Below are positions 1 to 6,931 of a DNA stretch of 7,745 bases, piece after piece. The number at the start of each line of letters is the position of its first letter. Position 1 is the stretch's first letter. The DNA is from M3007 sp038203695 (GTDB lineage Bacteria > Bacteroidota > Bacteroidia > Chitinophagales > Saprospiraceae). The notes under the pieces are model-generated. The model had not been told where the DNA came from, searched no databases, and worked only from the letters and a program-made list of their open reading frames with translations. The translations under genes were made by a program, and so were the position numbers. The DNA lies in assembly GCA_038203695.1 (NCBI GenBank), contig JBBRDQ010000232.1:1-7745 (forward strand). Reading direction: 5' to 3'.

Positions 1-100
1 TTTTAAAAAAATTGTGCGACAGATTTTTGATGCGGGTTTGAGCTGCGCCTATTAAGTATTAAGCAACATCTGGTTGTATAAATACGCACATCCTCCATTT

Positions 101-688
101 TCACAGCATCCGTTCCAGTTCCTCATCACTCATTCCATTCAGTGCCTTTTCAAGGTCTTCCGCGCTTACATCATTGAGGAGTTCGTGGTGTTTTTTAGTT
201 ATTTTAGGGGATGTAACCGGGGCAGGGTTTTCTGTTTCAGGCAATTCCACAGCTAGTAAAGGGATGGAAGCCAATTGTTCCGGCTCAAAATCCTGCACAT
301 TTTGCAACAAATAGGTTTCAATTTCCTCATCGCTCAATTCCGGACGCGCTACAACCGGCACATTGGCGGCTATTTCACCGGGCGTCACCGTGTTGGGAGC
401 CCGCAAAAACCAGAGTGCCCCCACCGTCAGTACAATCGCTGCGGCAGCGGCTACACCTGCTTTCGGCGTACGCAGCAGACGCAGCAATTTACCACCACGC
501 GTGGCCTGCATGACCGGAGTTTCCCGTCCGCCGGTTGCTTCCATTTGCGCAAAAACGCGCGCCTCCAGGGTGTCGAAGTAATCCGCCGGCACCTGGAGTC
601 CGGGTTCCGATTTTTTCAAATCGCGCAACCAGGGTGAAAGCCCTTTTAATTCGTCGTCTAATGATTCTTTCTGTTGCATAACAGTCAT
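101..688 (-). CDS. Single-pass membrane protein, probable regulator of the adjacent ECF sigma factor
   Basis: The product is 195 residues and starts at ATG 686-688; a second ATG at 677-679 would remove only three residues. The N-terminal part (1-75) is polar and predicted cytoplasmic. It contains VPADYFDTLEARVF (about 33-46), which resembles the 'P-x-x-YF' segment common in Bacteroidota proteins encoded next to ECF sigma genes. Residues about 77-95 (AGVAAAAAIVLTVGALWFL) form one clear transmembrane helix. The rest is acidic and has two similar short helical segments, ELSDEEIETYLLQN (117-130) and MSDEELERML (186-195). It lies 41 bases downstream of the sigma gene on the same strand, so the two are probably co-transcribed. 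The role as anti-sigma factor or membrane tether is inferred from topology and position only. No zinc-binding anti-sigma motif (HxxxCxxC) is present. Confidence 0.8.
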   Translation of the reverse strand: MTVMQQKESLDDELKGLSPWLRDLKKSEPGLQVPADYFDTLEARVFAQMEATGGRETPVMQATRGGKLLRLLRTPKAGVAAAAAIVLTVGALWFLRAPNTVTPGEIAANVPVVARPELSDEEIETYLLQNVQDFEPEQLASIPLLAVELPETENPAPVTSPKITKKHHELLNDVSAEDLEKALNGMSDEELERML

Positions 689-729
689 GGTTTATACTTT
701 TCACGCTGGAAAAGGTTGGTTTATGGGCA

Positions 730-1287
730 CTACGCCTCCCGGAAGGCGGCTTCTATTTTTTTGGTCGCATGGTGAAAAGAGGCTTTTAAGGCACCGACCG
801 ACGTTTCCAGCACGGTCGACATTTCTTCATACGGCATTTCTTCAAAGTAGCGTAGATTGAATACAATGCGCTGTTTATCAGGCAATTCAGCAATGGCGTG
901 TTGCAATTTTACCTGTACTGCATCACCATCAAACCAAGTATCGGCTTGCAAACGATTCATCAAAACACCCGATGCATCATCCAGCGAAGTCGAACTATTG
1001 CGCGCTTTACTTTGCAAATGTGTGATTGCTTCATTGGTCGCAATCCGGTACAGCCAGGTGTACAATTTAGACTTGCCTTCAAACTGCGCGATACCCCGAT
1101 ACACTTTAATAAAGGTATTTTGCAGCACATCGTCGGCATCTTCATGCACCAGCACCATCCGGCGAATATGCCAGTACAGCCGTTCCTGATATTGGGTCAT
1201 CAGCAGCCGGAAGCCACGTTCGAACGCCGGTTCGGTACGCAACAACTGCATGATGTGTTCGTCGGAAACTGACTTGTCTGTGGTCAA
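730..1287 (-). CDS. RNA polymerase sigma factor, ECF (sigma-70) family
   Basis: The product is 185 residues from a TTG codon at 1285-1287. Sigma region 2 spans about 30-95, with HEDADDVLQNTFIKVYRGI (48-66) as region 2.2 and the DNA-melting part FEGKSKLYTWLYRIATNEA (69-87). Region 4 spans about 124-182, with helix-turn-helix MPYEEMSTVLETSVGALKAS (151-170). There is no region 3, as expected for the ECF group. The start is uncertain. ATG 1249-1251 would give 173 residues but lose SDEHI just before MQLLRTEP, which looks like the usual family N-terminus. The frame stays open with a TTG up to 1326. The protein should direct RNA polymerase to a small regulon. The membrane protein gene downstream is its likely partner. 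Confidence 0.9.
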   Translation of the reverse strand: MTTDKSVSDEHIMQLLRTEPAFERGFRLLMTQYQERLYWHIRRMVLVHEDADDVLQNTFIKVYRGIAQFEGKSKLYTWLYRIATNEAITHLQSKARNSSTSLDDASGVLMNRLQADTWFDGDAVQVKLQHAIAELPDKQRIVFNLRYFEEMPYEEMSTVLETSVGALKASFHHATKKIEAAFREA

Positions 1288-1293
1288 GGCTTG

Positions 1294-1327
1294 CAAAAAT
1301 GCTGATTTACCTCTATGACGCCGCAAA
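1294..1327 (-). promoter_or_regulatory. Candidate promoter of the sigma/membrane-protein pair
   Basis: On the minus strand TTTG (1327-1324) is followed after 22 bases by CATTTTTG (1301-1294), one mismatch from the Bacteroidota -7 box TAnnTTTG. Transcription would start near 1287. That would make the TTG start leaderless, or give the alternative ATG at 1251 a leader of about 36 nt. The assignment rests on pattern matching only, and the C at the first -7 position weakens it. Confidence 0.35.
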
Positions 1328-1338
1328 GACGCAGAGGT
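1309..1338. repeat. Short palindrome ACCTCT...AGAGGT over the candidate promoter
   Basis: ACCTCT (1309-1314) and AGAGGT (1333-1338) are perfect inverted repeats around an 18-base GC-rich centre, GACGCCGCAAAGACGC (1316-1331) plus one base at each end. The motif GCGTCTTTGCGGCG on the minus strand resembles a word I recall as recurring between genes in Bacteroidota, but I cannot verify that here. It overlaps the -33 element of the sigma promoter candidate, so it could be an operator or simply a dispersed repeat. Confidence 0.4.
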
Positions 1339-1368
1339 TTAATTTTTGGTGGAGAAAAAGGTAGATTT

Positions 1369-1580
1369 TAAATTAATTGACGAATGCGGAGTGATGATTG
1401 TTGATTTTTGATGTAGTCGGATATGCTTGAGATTGTGCACGGGTGCAAAAATGAGCATACTTTGAATTTGCGCTCCCTGTCCAGGCACCCTAATAAAGGT
1501 CAGGTACAATGGGAAATGCCAGGCACGCGCCATAACTTTAAAAATCAACAATCATGACTCCGCATTCATCCATCAATTTA
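1369..1580. repeat. 212-bp element bounded by 41-bp inverted repeats (MITE-like or long hairpin)
   Basis: The left arm (1369-1409) and the right arm (1540-1580) are reverse complements with four mismatches by hand alignment; the inner 27 positions, from GAATGCGGAGT through GTTGATTTTT, have one mismatch. About 130 bases lie between the arms. Complementarity stops abruptly inside position 1409/1540. The minus-strand frame 1339-1551 crosses the element but has no family features and uses arm sequence as its ends, so I do not call it a gene. Two explanations fit: a small non-autonomous mobile element without a clear target duplication, or a transcript-level hairpin downstream of dusB. It fills most of the 307-bp gap between dusB and the sigma gene. 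Confidence 0.65.
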
Positions 1581-1594
1581 GAAATAGACCGCAA

Positions 1595-2611
1595 TCAGGC
1601 AAATACAGGCACATCGCCATCGTACACCGCTTCTTGCGTGTACACCGCTTCGATTTCGTCCAGGATCGCAAACAGGGTTTCCGGCTCCATTTCCGTCACC
1701 AGGCGGGCACGGTAAGGTTTGATATGCGGTAAGTCGCGCAGATAGGGGGAGTAATGGCGCCGCATTTCGAGTACGCCGAGTTTCGCGCCTTTCCAGGCCA
1801 GGCTATCGCGTAAATGCTGGCGCGCCGCGCGCAGGCGCTCGCGTACATCGGGGGGCGGCAGGAGTTCCCCGGTGGCAAAGTAGTGTTTGATCTCGCGGAA
1901 AATCCACGGATAGCCGATGGTAGCGCGGCCGATCATAATGCCATCAACGCCAAAACGATTGCGGTAGTCGAGGGCTTTTTCCGGGCTGTCCACGTCGCCA
2001 TTGCCAAAAATCGGAATGTGCATGCGTGGGTTCTCTTTTACTTTAGCGATCCACGACCAGTCGGCCTCGCCTTTATACATCTGTGCCCGGGTGCGCCCGT
2101 GTATACTAAGTGCCTGAATACCAACATCTTGCAAACGTTCGGCTACATCCACAATATTAATCGTACTATCATCCCAGCCGAGCCGGGTTTTTACAGTGAC
2201 CGGGTATCGGGTACTTTTCACCACCGCTTCCGTAAGTTTTACCATCTGCGGAATATCGCGCAACAGGCCGGCACCGGCCATGCGGCAGGCCACTTTGGCC
2301 ACCGGGCAGCCGAAGTTAATGTCGATCACATTGGGATTTTTGGCTTCGATCATTTCCGCTGCTTCCAGCATACTGTCCAGTTGTCCACCAAAATATTGAA
2401 TACCAACCGGCCGCTCATAGTCGAATATCTCCAGTTTTTTAAGACTATTCCACGCATCGTGCACCAGTCCGTCGGCACTGATAAACTCGGTATACACCAT
2501 ATCGGCCCCCTGTTCCTTGCAAAGTTTGCGGAAAGGCGGATCGCTCACATCCTCCATGGGAGCGAGCAAAAGCGGAAAATCACCCAGTTCGACGTTGCCT
2601 ATTTTGACCAT
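1595..2611 (-). CDS. dusB: tRNA-dihydrouridine synthase DusB
   Basis: The 338-residue product is a flavoenzyme that reduces a uridine in the tRNA D-loop to dihydrouridine, using FMN and NADPH, in the cytoplasm. Family marks run through the whole length. These are LLLAPMEDVSD near the N-terminus (14-24, FMN-binding start of the TIM barrel), IQYFGG (71-76), DINFGCPVAKV (97-107) with catalytic Cys102, VTVKTRLGW (138-146), SIHGRTRAQMYKG (169-181), IFGNGDV (201-207) and GIMIGRATIGYPW (224-236), followed by the C-terminal helical tRNA-binding part. Length and motif order are those of full-length DusB/NifR3 proteins. It starts at ATG 2609-2611 with a good promoter upstream and no Shine-Dalgarno sequence, as usual in this phylum. 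It is divergent from a tRNA-Thr gene. Confidence 0.96.
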   Translation of the reverse strand: MVKIGNVELGDFPLLLAPMEDVSDPPFRKLCKEQGADMVYTEFISADGLVHDAWNSLKKLEIFDYERPVGIQYFGGQLDSMLEAAEMIEAKNPNVIDINFGCPVAKVACRMAGAGLLRDIPQMVKLTEAVVKSTRYPVTVKTRLGWDDSTINIVDVAERLQDVGIQALSIHGRTRAQMYKGEADWSWIAKVKENPRMHIPIFGNGDVDSPEKALDYRNRFGVDGIMIGRATIGYPWIFREIKHYFATGELLPPPDVRERLRAARQHLRDSLAWKGAKLGVLEMRRHYSPYLRDLPHIKPYRARLVTEMEPETLFAILDEIEAVYTQEAVYDGDVPVFA

Positions 2612-2651
2612 CTGAAAAATTGGTGGTTGCGGGAATTAAAAAAATGAGCCG

Positions 2652-2686
2652 CAAAAGTACGGCTTAAATCGGGAGATTACCCAAAA
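2652..2686 (-). promoter_or_regulatory. Promoter of dusB (Bacteroidota -33/-7 type)
   Basis: The minus strand reads TTTG (2685-2682), 22 bases, then TACTTTTG (2659-2652), an exact match to TAnnTTTG. The start of transcription would fall near 2645, about 35 bases before the dusB ATG. This is among the best promoter matches in the window. Confidence 0.6.
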
Positions 2687-2896
2687 TAAAAAAGTGCACT
2701 CATATATGTACTTCTTTTACAATATGCTACCTTCCGCCTCTTTTTAATCCCGGTTTACATTTTTTGTCAAACTTACCCGTATTCTCATGAGATTAATTTA
2801 CACCGTTTCCCGGTCCATCATCGGGCTGGACGTCGTCAATGCGTAAACCTTCGGGCTGCATTCTTTCCCACGATTTTTTCAAAAAATTTGCGGCAA

Positions 2897-2927
2897 TTGT
2901 TCCGTTACCGGAATTAATGTACATTTG
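2897..2927 (+). promoter_or_regulatory. Promoter of tRNA-Thr
   Basis: TTG (2897-2899), 20 bases, then TACATTTG (2920-2927), an exact TAnnTTTG match. Transcription would start near 2934, giving a 5' leader of about 65 nt that RNase P would remove. Confidence 0.6.
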
Positions 2928-3000
2928 CGACCGCTTTTAAAGAAAAATCAGGATGCAGGCGTTTTGGCATCAATATTGGTGACAAACGACGCAGTGAAAA

Positions 3001-3072
3001 GCCACTTTAGCTCAGCGGTAGAGCAGCTGATTCGTAATCAGCAGGTCGAGGGTTCAAATCCCTTGAGTGGCT
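3001..3072 (+). tRNA. tRNA-Thr (anticodon CGT)
   Basis: The 72-nt cloverleaf can be drawn completely. The acceptor GCCACTT pairs with GAGTGGC (one G-U), and the D-arm is GCTC/GAGC with a 7-nt loop. The anticodon stem GCTGA/TCAGC carries loop TTCGTAA with anticodon CGT, which reads the ACG codon for threonine. The variable loop is AGGTC. The T-arm GAGGG/CCCTT carries TTCAAAT. G1-C72 and C2-G71, known threonine identity pairs, are present. The CCA end is not encoded, so it must be added by nucleotidyltransferase. It stands alone, with its own promoter and terminator. Confidence 0.97.
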
Positions 3073-3083
3073 CCCAAAATTGT

Positions 3084-3121
3084 AAGTCCTTGTAAGTTTA
3101 CTACTTACAAGGACTTTTTTT
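3084..3121 (+). terminator. Strong intrinsic terminator after tRNA-Thr
   Basis: AAGTCCTTGTAAGT (3084-3097) and ACTTACAAGGACTT (3103-3116) form a perfect 14-bp stem with a 5-nt loop, running into a T-tract at 3115-3121. It starts 11 bases after the tRNA. The PKD gene converges from the other side, ending at 3138. On that strand the hairpin is followed only by a weak T-run (CAATTTTGGG), so termination of the PKD transcript here is possible but less certain. Confidence 0.92.
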
Positions 3122-3137
3122 ATTTCTGACAGGCAGA

Positions 3138-5162
3138 TTACAACTTTATCTCCAGCGAAACCTGCACAAAAGGCTGAAAACCATCGTGCAAAATCCCGCC
3201 GGCCCGAATTCCCAGATTAGGACCGGCGCGCACGGAACCCACCGTGAGATCGGCAAAGACGGAAAAACGGGTGGTATTTCCAGAAATGGTTTCGGTTTCA
3301 AGGGGGTAGTTATAAGGATACTTTTCCGTGATTTCCACCGGTGGGTCAACGGTGCCCTGGAAACTGCGTATTTCAATGCCCCGTTTAATCGTCGTTCTTT
3401 CCCCATTAAATAAGGTAACCCGTGCAGCGGCACCGATACCCGCTCCAAAAAAGCGGGTGAAGTTCTTGCGCAACAGGAATGGAACTTCAAAGGAGATAAA
3501 TCCGCGATTGTCTTTTTGCAGGGTGGTATCAAAAATTGTGCTGCGGTAAGGTGGTTGTCCTGGCATATCGATGGTCATCTGGGTAAAACTAGTCGAAATG
3601 ATTTTCTCCGCTAATTCCGTCCGCCCCTGTATCCCCGTCAGCAATTCCACCTGCGGATAAATTTTCCACGATTTAAACGGCGATAAACTCACCCCCACAA
3701 AAAAATAGCCTTCGTTCAAAGAGTCCGGCGCAAAAGCGTAGCCAAATTTAGGACCGGGCGACAATCCGGGTTTAAATCTGGTCTTCGAAAAATTGGTATA
3801 AATCGGCGGATTTTTATCAAAAACGATCTTGGCGCGGCTGCGAAACGCGCGTTTCGGCATATCCTTATGCGGCACGATTTTGTATTTTACAAAACCTTTG
3901 GTAGAGTCTCTGTCGTTCACGCCTTCCTGACTGCTGCCCGGCAGATAAATATTGCGGAACGTAAAAACAAGCCCGGCTTTGGTGGTCAGTGTATCGAGGC
4001 AACTGCGCGTCGTAATTTCTTTCGGACAAATCGGACACTTCGGATACCAGTCGATCGGCTTCATTTTGCCCATATTCAAACCTTCGGGCACTTCCACATT
4101 GAGTTGTACGGTGCTGGCCGGCCCCTGACCGTTATTTTGAAAACGCACCGTATAATTAAGGTCTTTGCTTTTTATAAACCGGTAATTCACCCGGTTATCC
4201 GACACCGCAATGGCGTTGGGATCGTGTGAACTGACAATTTCAATCTCCAGCGTATATTCCTGTGCCGGCACGGCGGGATCAAAAGGCTCGAACACAGCGG
4301 TCAGGTGAATCGTCGTATTCGTATCTTTTACCATGTTGGCGGTGCTCAACATGCTGATAAAAACATTGCGTTGCTCGCCCGTCATGAGATTATTGAACCG
4401 CCAGACATTTTCCGTGCGGTATTTAGTATGCGCCTGCGAAAGCAGCTCTGCGGCGGTAGAAGGCGGCGGCGAAAACAAAAAATGAGCGCTTTCACCCGTT
4501 GTGGAAAGATTCGAGGCCAGGCCCTCGGGGTCGAATTCGCGGGGCGCATTCGTAGCGGGTTCGACCATCGTTAGACCGGAAACATTCGTTTCCCCAAAGT
4601 GTGTGCGGGCCTTTAGCAGCGTAAAATGGGTGTTCTGAAAACTTTTTTCGTTGTAAAACAGGTGCAATTGCCCATCCGTCGTGAGCCTGCTGTTGTGCTG
4701 ATAACTGATCACACAGATCATCTCTTCCTGCGGAACCGGTTCGCGAATGGCGCGCAGGGCAATACTTTGGCCCGGTTCGCTAAATACGTTTTTAAACACG
4801 CCGCTCATCGTGCCGCCACCCAGCAGCGCCATAACGCCTTTTTCCTTTTTATCGGGCACTTTACCATCGTCGTAATGCGGGGTAGCCGAAAGTACGGCCA
4901 TATAGTTGCCTGATTGGGCATATACGTGGGCAGGATTGTCTTCATTGCTGAAATTGCCATCGCCAAACTCCCAATGGCAAGTCCAGAAAGCCGGTTTAGC
5001 GCCGGCTTTCTGCATCAGAGACGGTAAAATGCTGGTAAATCGCAGCGCATTCCCCTCCACCGCAGTAGTAAAATCTACTACTCTGGGCACGACCGGGGTT
5101 TGCGCATTGAGTGTGGAACCAAAAAAGCAACAAAAAAGGAGCGCAGGCAACAGGTTTTTCAT
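3138..5162 (-). CDS. Secreted PKD-domain protein with DUF7619-like domain and C-terminal beta-barrel-like region
   Basis: The product is 674 residues from ATG 5160-5162. The frame is open to an ATG at 5201, but the downstream start places the signal peptide MKNLLPALLFCCFFG...LNA exactly at the N-terminus (cleavage near residue 20). A PKD domain follows (about 59-97): WEFGDGNFSNEDNPAHVY and the SGNYMAVLSA strand. Residues about 312-460 contain SSHDPNAIAVS and LNYTVRFQNNGQGPASTVQL, matching the DPN and 'YTVRFQN-G' pattern of the DUF7619/DUF11-like domain of Bacteroidota surface proteins. From about 485 to the end there are alternating aromatic and hydrophobic strands (GYFFVGVSLSPF, FFGAGIGAAARVTLF, FVQVSLEIKL), which suggest a small outer-membrane barrel. 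There is no T9SS tail. Function is unknown. It is divergent from the second sigma gene, which could control it. Confidence 0.85.
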   Translation of the reverse strand: MKNLLPALLFCCFFGSTLNAQTPVVPRVVDFTTAVEGNALRFTSILPSLMQKAGAKPAFWTCHWEFGDGNFSNEDNPAHVYAQSGNYMAVLSATPHYDDGKVPDKKEKGVMALLGGGTMSGVFKNVFSEPGQSIALRAIREPVPQEEMICVISYQHNSRLTTDGQLHLFYNEKSFQNTHFTLLKARTHFGETNVSGLTMVEPATNAPREFDPEGLASNLSTTGESAHFLFSPPPSTAAELLSQAHTKYRTENVWRFNNLMTGEQRNVFISMLSTANMVKDTNTTIHLTAVFEPFDPAVPAQEYTLEIEIVSSHDPNAIAVSDNRVNYRFIKSKDLNYTVRFQNNGQGPASTVQLNVEVPEGLNMGKMKPIDWYPKCPICPKEITTRSCLDTLTTKAGLVFTFRNIYLPGSSQEGVNDRDSTKGFVKYKIVPHKDMPKRAFRSRAKIVFDKNPPIYTNFSKTRFKPGLSPGPKFGYAFAPDSLNEGYFFVGVSLSPFKSWKIYPQVELLTGIQGRTELAEKIISTSFTQMTIDMPGQPPYRSTIFDTTLQKDNRGFISFEVPFLLRKNFTRFFGAGIGAAARVTLFNGERTTIKRGIEIRSFQGTVDPPVEITEKYPYNYPLETETISGNTTRFSVFADLTVGSVRAGPNLGIRAGGILHDGFQPFVQVSLEIKL

Positions 5163-5305
5163 GTGGATAAAGTGGTTGGTTTGTGGTACGAAACTAAGCA
5201 TATATTATGTTACGTACCGTAAAACTTATAACAGTGCTTTTTTACACCCCTATATCGCAGCGCATGAAAAACCTTACCTTCGTTTTTTAATTTCCGGAAA
5301 TAAAA
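5163..5305. promoter_or_regulatory. Divergent intergenic region with weak promoter-like boxes
   Basis: Between the PKD gene and the second sigma gene there is one near-match to TAnnTTTG in each direction. They are TAGTTTCG on the minus strand (5196-5189), about 27 bases before the PKD ATG, and TACCTTCG on the plus strand (5275-5282), about 24 bases before the sigma ATG. Both have C in place of the last T of the box, and neither has a good -33 element. The shared deviation might reflect a common alternative sigma factor, but two examples are too few to claim it. Confidence 0.3.
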
Positions 5306-5866
5306 ATGCACATTGACCAACATTATATCGAGGCCCTGCGCCGCAACGATCCGCAGGGCATCCAGGCAATTTACCGGCAATTTGCCGCACAGGCCCAACG
5401 CTGGATAAATCAGCACAACGGCAGCACAGCCGACGCGCAGGATATCTTTCAGGAAGCCATTCTAACCGTTTATGAAAAGGCGCTGCAACCGGATTTCGTG
5501 CTCACCTGTCCGCTGGGCGCTTTACTGCACGTGATTTACTCGCGCCGGTGGATGGATCGCCTGCGCCATAAAAATCGGGAACAGGGGGTAAGAAATGCCG
5601 AAGAGCAGCGATATACCCTGGAAGTCACGGAGGATACGCTCGTCGCTGCCGAAGATGCCCTCGCTAATCAGACGCGGCAGCAACGGTTTGCCCAGACCTT
5701 TACCCAACTCAGCGACCTCTGCCGACAGTTAATGACCCTCCTAACCAACGGTATCCCACCCCAGCAAGCCGCTGTAGAACTTCAACTAAATAGTGTGAAC
5801 ACGCTGTACCGCCGCAAAAACGCGTGCATGGAGCGCTGGCGCACGCTTATTCAATCACCCGAATAA
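5306..5866 (+). CDS. RNA polymerase sigma factor, ECF (sigma-70) family, divergent member
   Basis: The 186-residue product starts at ATG 5306-5308 after an A-rich stretch (GGAAATAAAA). Region 2 covers about 21-91, with DAQDIFQEAILTVYEKA (43-59) as region 2.2 and LLHVIYSRRWMDRLRHKNRE (73-92) as 2.3/2.4. Region 4 covers about 128-182, with the helix-turn-helix around IPPQQAAVELQLNSVNTLYRRKNACMERW. It is clearly a different ECF lineage from the sigma factor at 730-1287: the region 2.4 sequence and the linker differ throughout. The TPR-like membrane protein gene begins 11 bases after its stop, so the two form an operon. That partner is the likely regulator, and the divergent PKD gene is a plausible target. 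Confidence 0.9.
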   Translation: MHIDQHYIEALRRNDPQGIQAIYRQFAAQAQRWINQHNGSTADAQDIFQEAILTVYEKALQPDFVLTCPLGALLHVIYSRRWMDRLRHKNREQGVRNAEEQRYTLEVTEDTLVAAEDALANQTRQQRFAQTFTQLSDLCRQLMTLLTNGIPPQQAAVELQLNSVNTLYRRKNACMERWRTLIQSPE

Positions 5867-5877
5867 TCCGATCACTG

Positions 5878-6609
5878 ATGAACGAAAAAGATGCTACCCT
5901 GCTCGATAATTATTTTAATGACTTACTGCCGGAAGCGGAAGCGCTGACCGTGCGCCAACGCGCCCGCGACGACCCTGAATTTGCAGCAGAATTTGCCTTG
6001 CGGCAAGAAATCGAAACCTGGCTGCAACACGAACCGCAGCGGCAGGCCCTGGCAGAAAATCTGACGCAAATCGGTCCGGCATTTTTTGGAGCAGCCGACA
6101 GACAGCCATCGCTGCAAGTCGTGCAAGTGAACTGGCCGCGCCGCGCCGCCATTGCAGCGGCTTTTGCCCTTTTGCTGGCGGCCGTCTGGTTTGTGTTTTC
6201 GCCGCGCCCCTCCCTGTATCAACAATATGCGCAGTTCACCCCAATGAATGTGGTCGAACGCGGTGCCGCCGATGCCGACAAGGCCGTTGCACAAACGGCT
6301 TTTAACCAAAAAAACTATCCGGAAGCGCTTGCAGCTTTGGATCGCTGGCTGCTGGCCGTACCAAATGACCCTACTGCTGCGTTGTATAAAGGTATGTGTC
6401 TGCTGGCCTTGCACCGTCCCGTCGAAGCGCGAACTACTTTTCAGCCCCTGACGGATAACGATACCGCACTGAAAGCCGACGCAATCTGGTACACCGCCCT
6501 GGCTTATTTGCTTGAAAATGACAAAAACCGCTGCCGGAGCACCTTACAACTGCTTACTTCAGACGACGATCATTATCAGGAAGCCCAAAAGTTGCTTCAC
6601 GATTTATAA
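5878..6609 (+). CDS. Membrane-anchored TPR-like protein, probable anti-sigma partner
   Basis: The product is 243 residues from ATG 5878-5880. The frame extends to an ATG at 5824 inside the sigma gene, but the downstream start gives the natural N-terminus MNEKDATLLDNYFNDLL. Residues 1-85 are cytoplasmic and resemble the N-terminus of Bacteroidota anti-sigma-like proteins (helical, with RARDDPEFAAEFALRQEIETWL at about 28-49). One transmembrane helix follows at about 89-108 (RAAIAAAFALLLAAVWFVFS). The outer part carries TPR-like helix pairs: AVAQTAFNQKNYPEALAALDRWLL (136-159), PTAALYKGMCLLALHRPVEARTTF (165-188) and KADAIWYTALAYLLENDKNRCRSTL (199-223). The layout (cytoplasmic sigma-binding part, membrane helix, periplasmic sensor) suits signal transmission to the sigma factor. 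That role is inferred; the binding domain matches no zinc anti-sigma motif. Confidence 0.85.
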   Translation: MNEKDATLLDNYFNDLLPEAEALTVRQRARDDPEFAAEFALRQEIETWLQHEPQRQALAENLTQIGPAFFGAADRQPSLQVVQVNWPRRAAIAAAFALLLAAVWFVFSPRPSLYQQYAQFTPMNVVERGAADADKAVAQTAFNQKNYPEALAALDRWLLAVPNDPTAALYKGMCLLALHRPVEARTTFQPLTDNDTALKADAIWYTALAYLLENDKNRCRSTLQLLTSDDDHYQEAQKLLHDL

Positions 6610-6931
6610 TTTTGGGGGACGTGGGTTACCTTTTTTTGAAAGATTCGCGTGTTCTTTTCCGCTGAAAAAGTTTTTTTCAATAAAAAACAGTATTTTAGAA
6701 ATAAAATTTTTCAACAAACGCGTATTTTTGTCCGCATGGTTTTAAAACTAAAACACTGATTGTCAACAAAATAACTTAATCAACTTCTTTTAATTCGACA
6801 AAAAACAGCATTTTTGTAATTCAACAAACGCCAAAAACTGTCCTTTACTACTCAAGTTTGTTGCTGCACTTTTGTACTGTTAAAAGAAAGCAACGACAGC
6901 GCAGCGAATTGAAACGAGTCTTTTAGCAAAC
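6610..6931. other. AT-rich non-coding region before the tandem array
   Basis: There is no credible gene here. A weak hairpin with a T7 run (CTTTTC...GAAAAAG, 6654-6670, T-run 6671-6677) is the only candidate terminator for the sigma/TPR operon. Two imperfect direct repeats share AAAAAACAG(T/C)ATTTT and TCAACAAACG (6682-6720 and 6800-6830), with different spacing inside. Promoter-like boxes on the plus strand include TATTTTTG (6723-6730, exact TAnnTTTG) and the near-matches CATTTTTG (6809-6816) and CACTTTTG (6867-6874). None has a convincing -33 element. Any of them could drive transcription into the array. Confidence 0.5.

Larger units (their letters stand above)
2612..3000. other. Intergenic region between divergent dusB and tRNA-Thr
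   Basis: This 389-bp region holds the two outward-facing promoters listed separately. The middle (about 2690-2895) is AT-rich and has no convincing gene. A 19-codon frame from ATG 2787 to TAA 2844-2846 has no supporting signal. The 11-mer TCATGAGATTA (2785-2795) also occurs in the core of the array at 6932-7450, but the match does not extend. Confidence 0.6.

Noticed and set aside
1..100. Possible terminator for the first operon (T7 run at the window edge on the minus strand)
   Set aside because: Only GTGCG/CGCAC pairs across about 75 bases can be found, so there is no compact stem next to the T-run.
1339..1551. 70-residue minus-strand frame
   Set aside because: Its ends fall in the arms of the inverted repeat, it has no good start, and its composition reflects the repeat.
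1814..2647. 277-residue plus-strand frame
   Set aside because: It lies antisense over dusB, whose motifs match the family over its whole length. The plus-strand translation has no recognisable domain.
2785..2846. 19-codon frame from ATG 2787 and an 11-mer shared with the array core
   Set aside because: The frame has no promoter or family support. The TCATGAGATTA match does not extend on either side, so chance is the simpler explanation.
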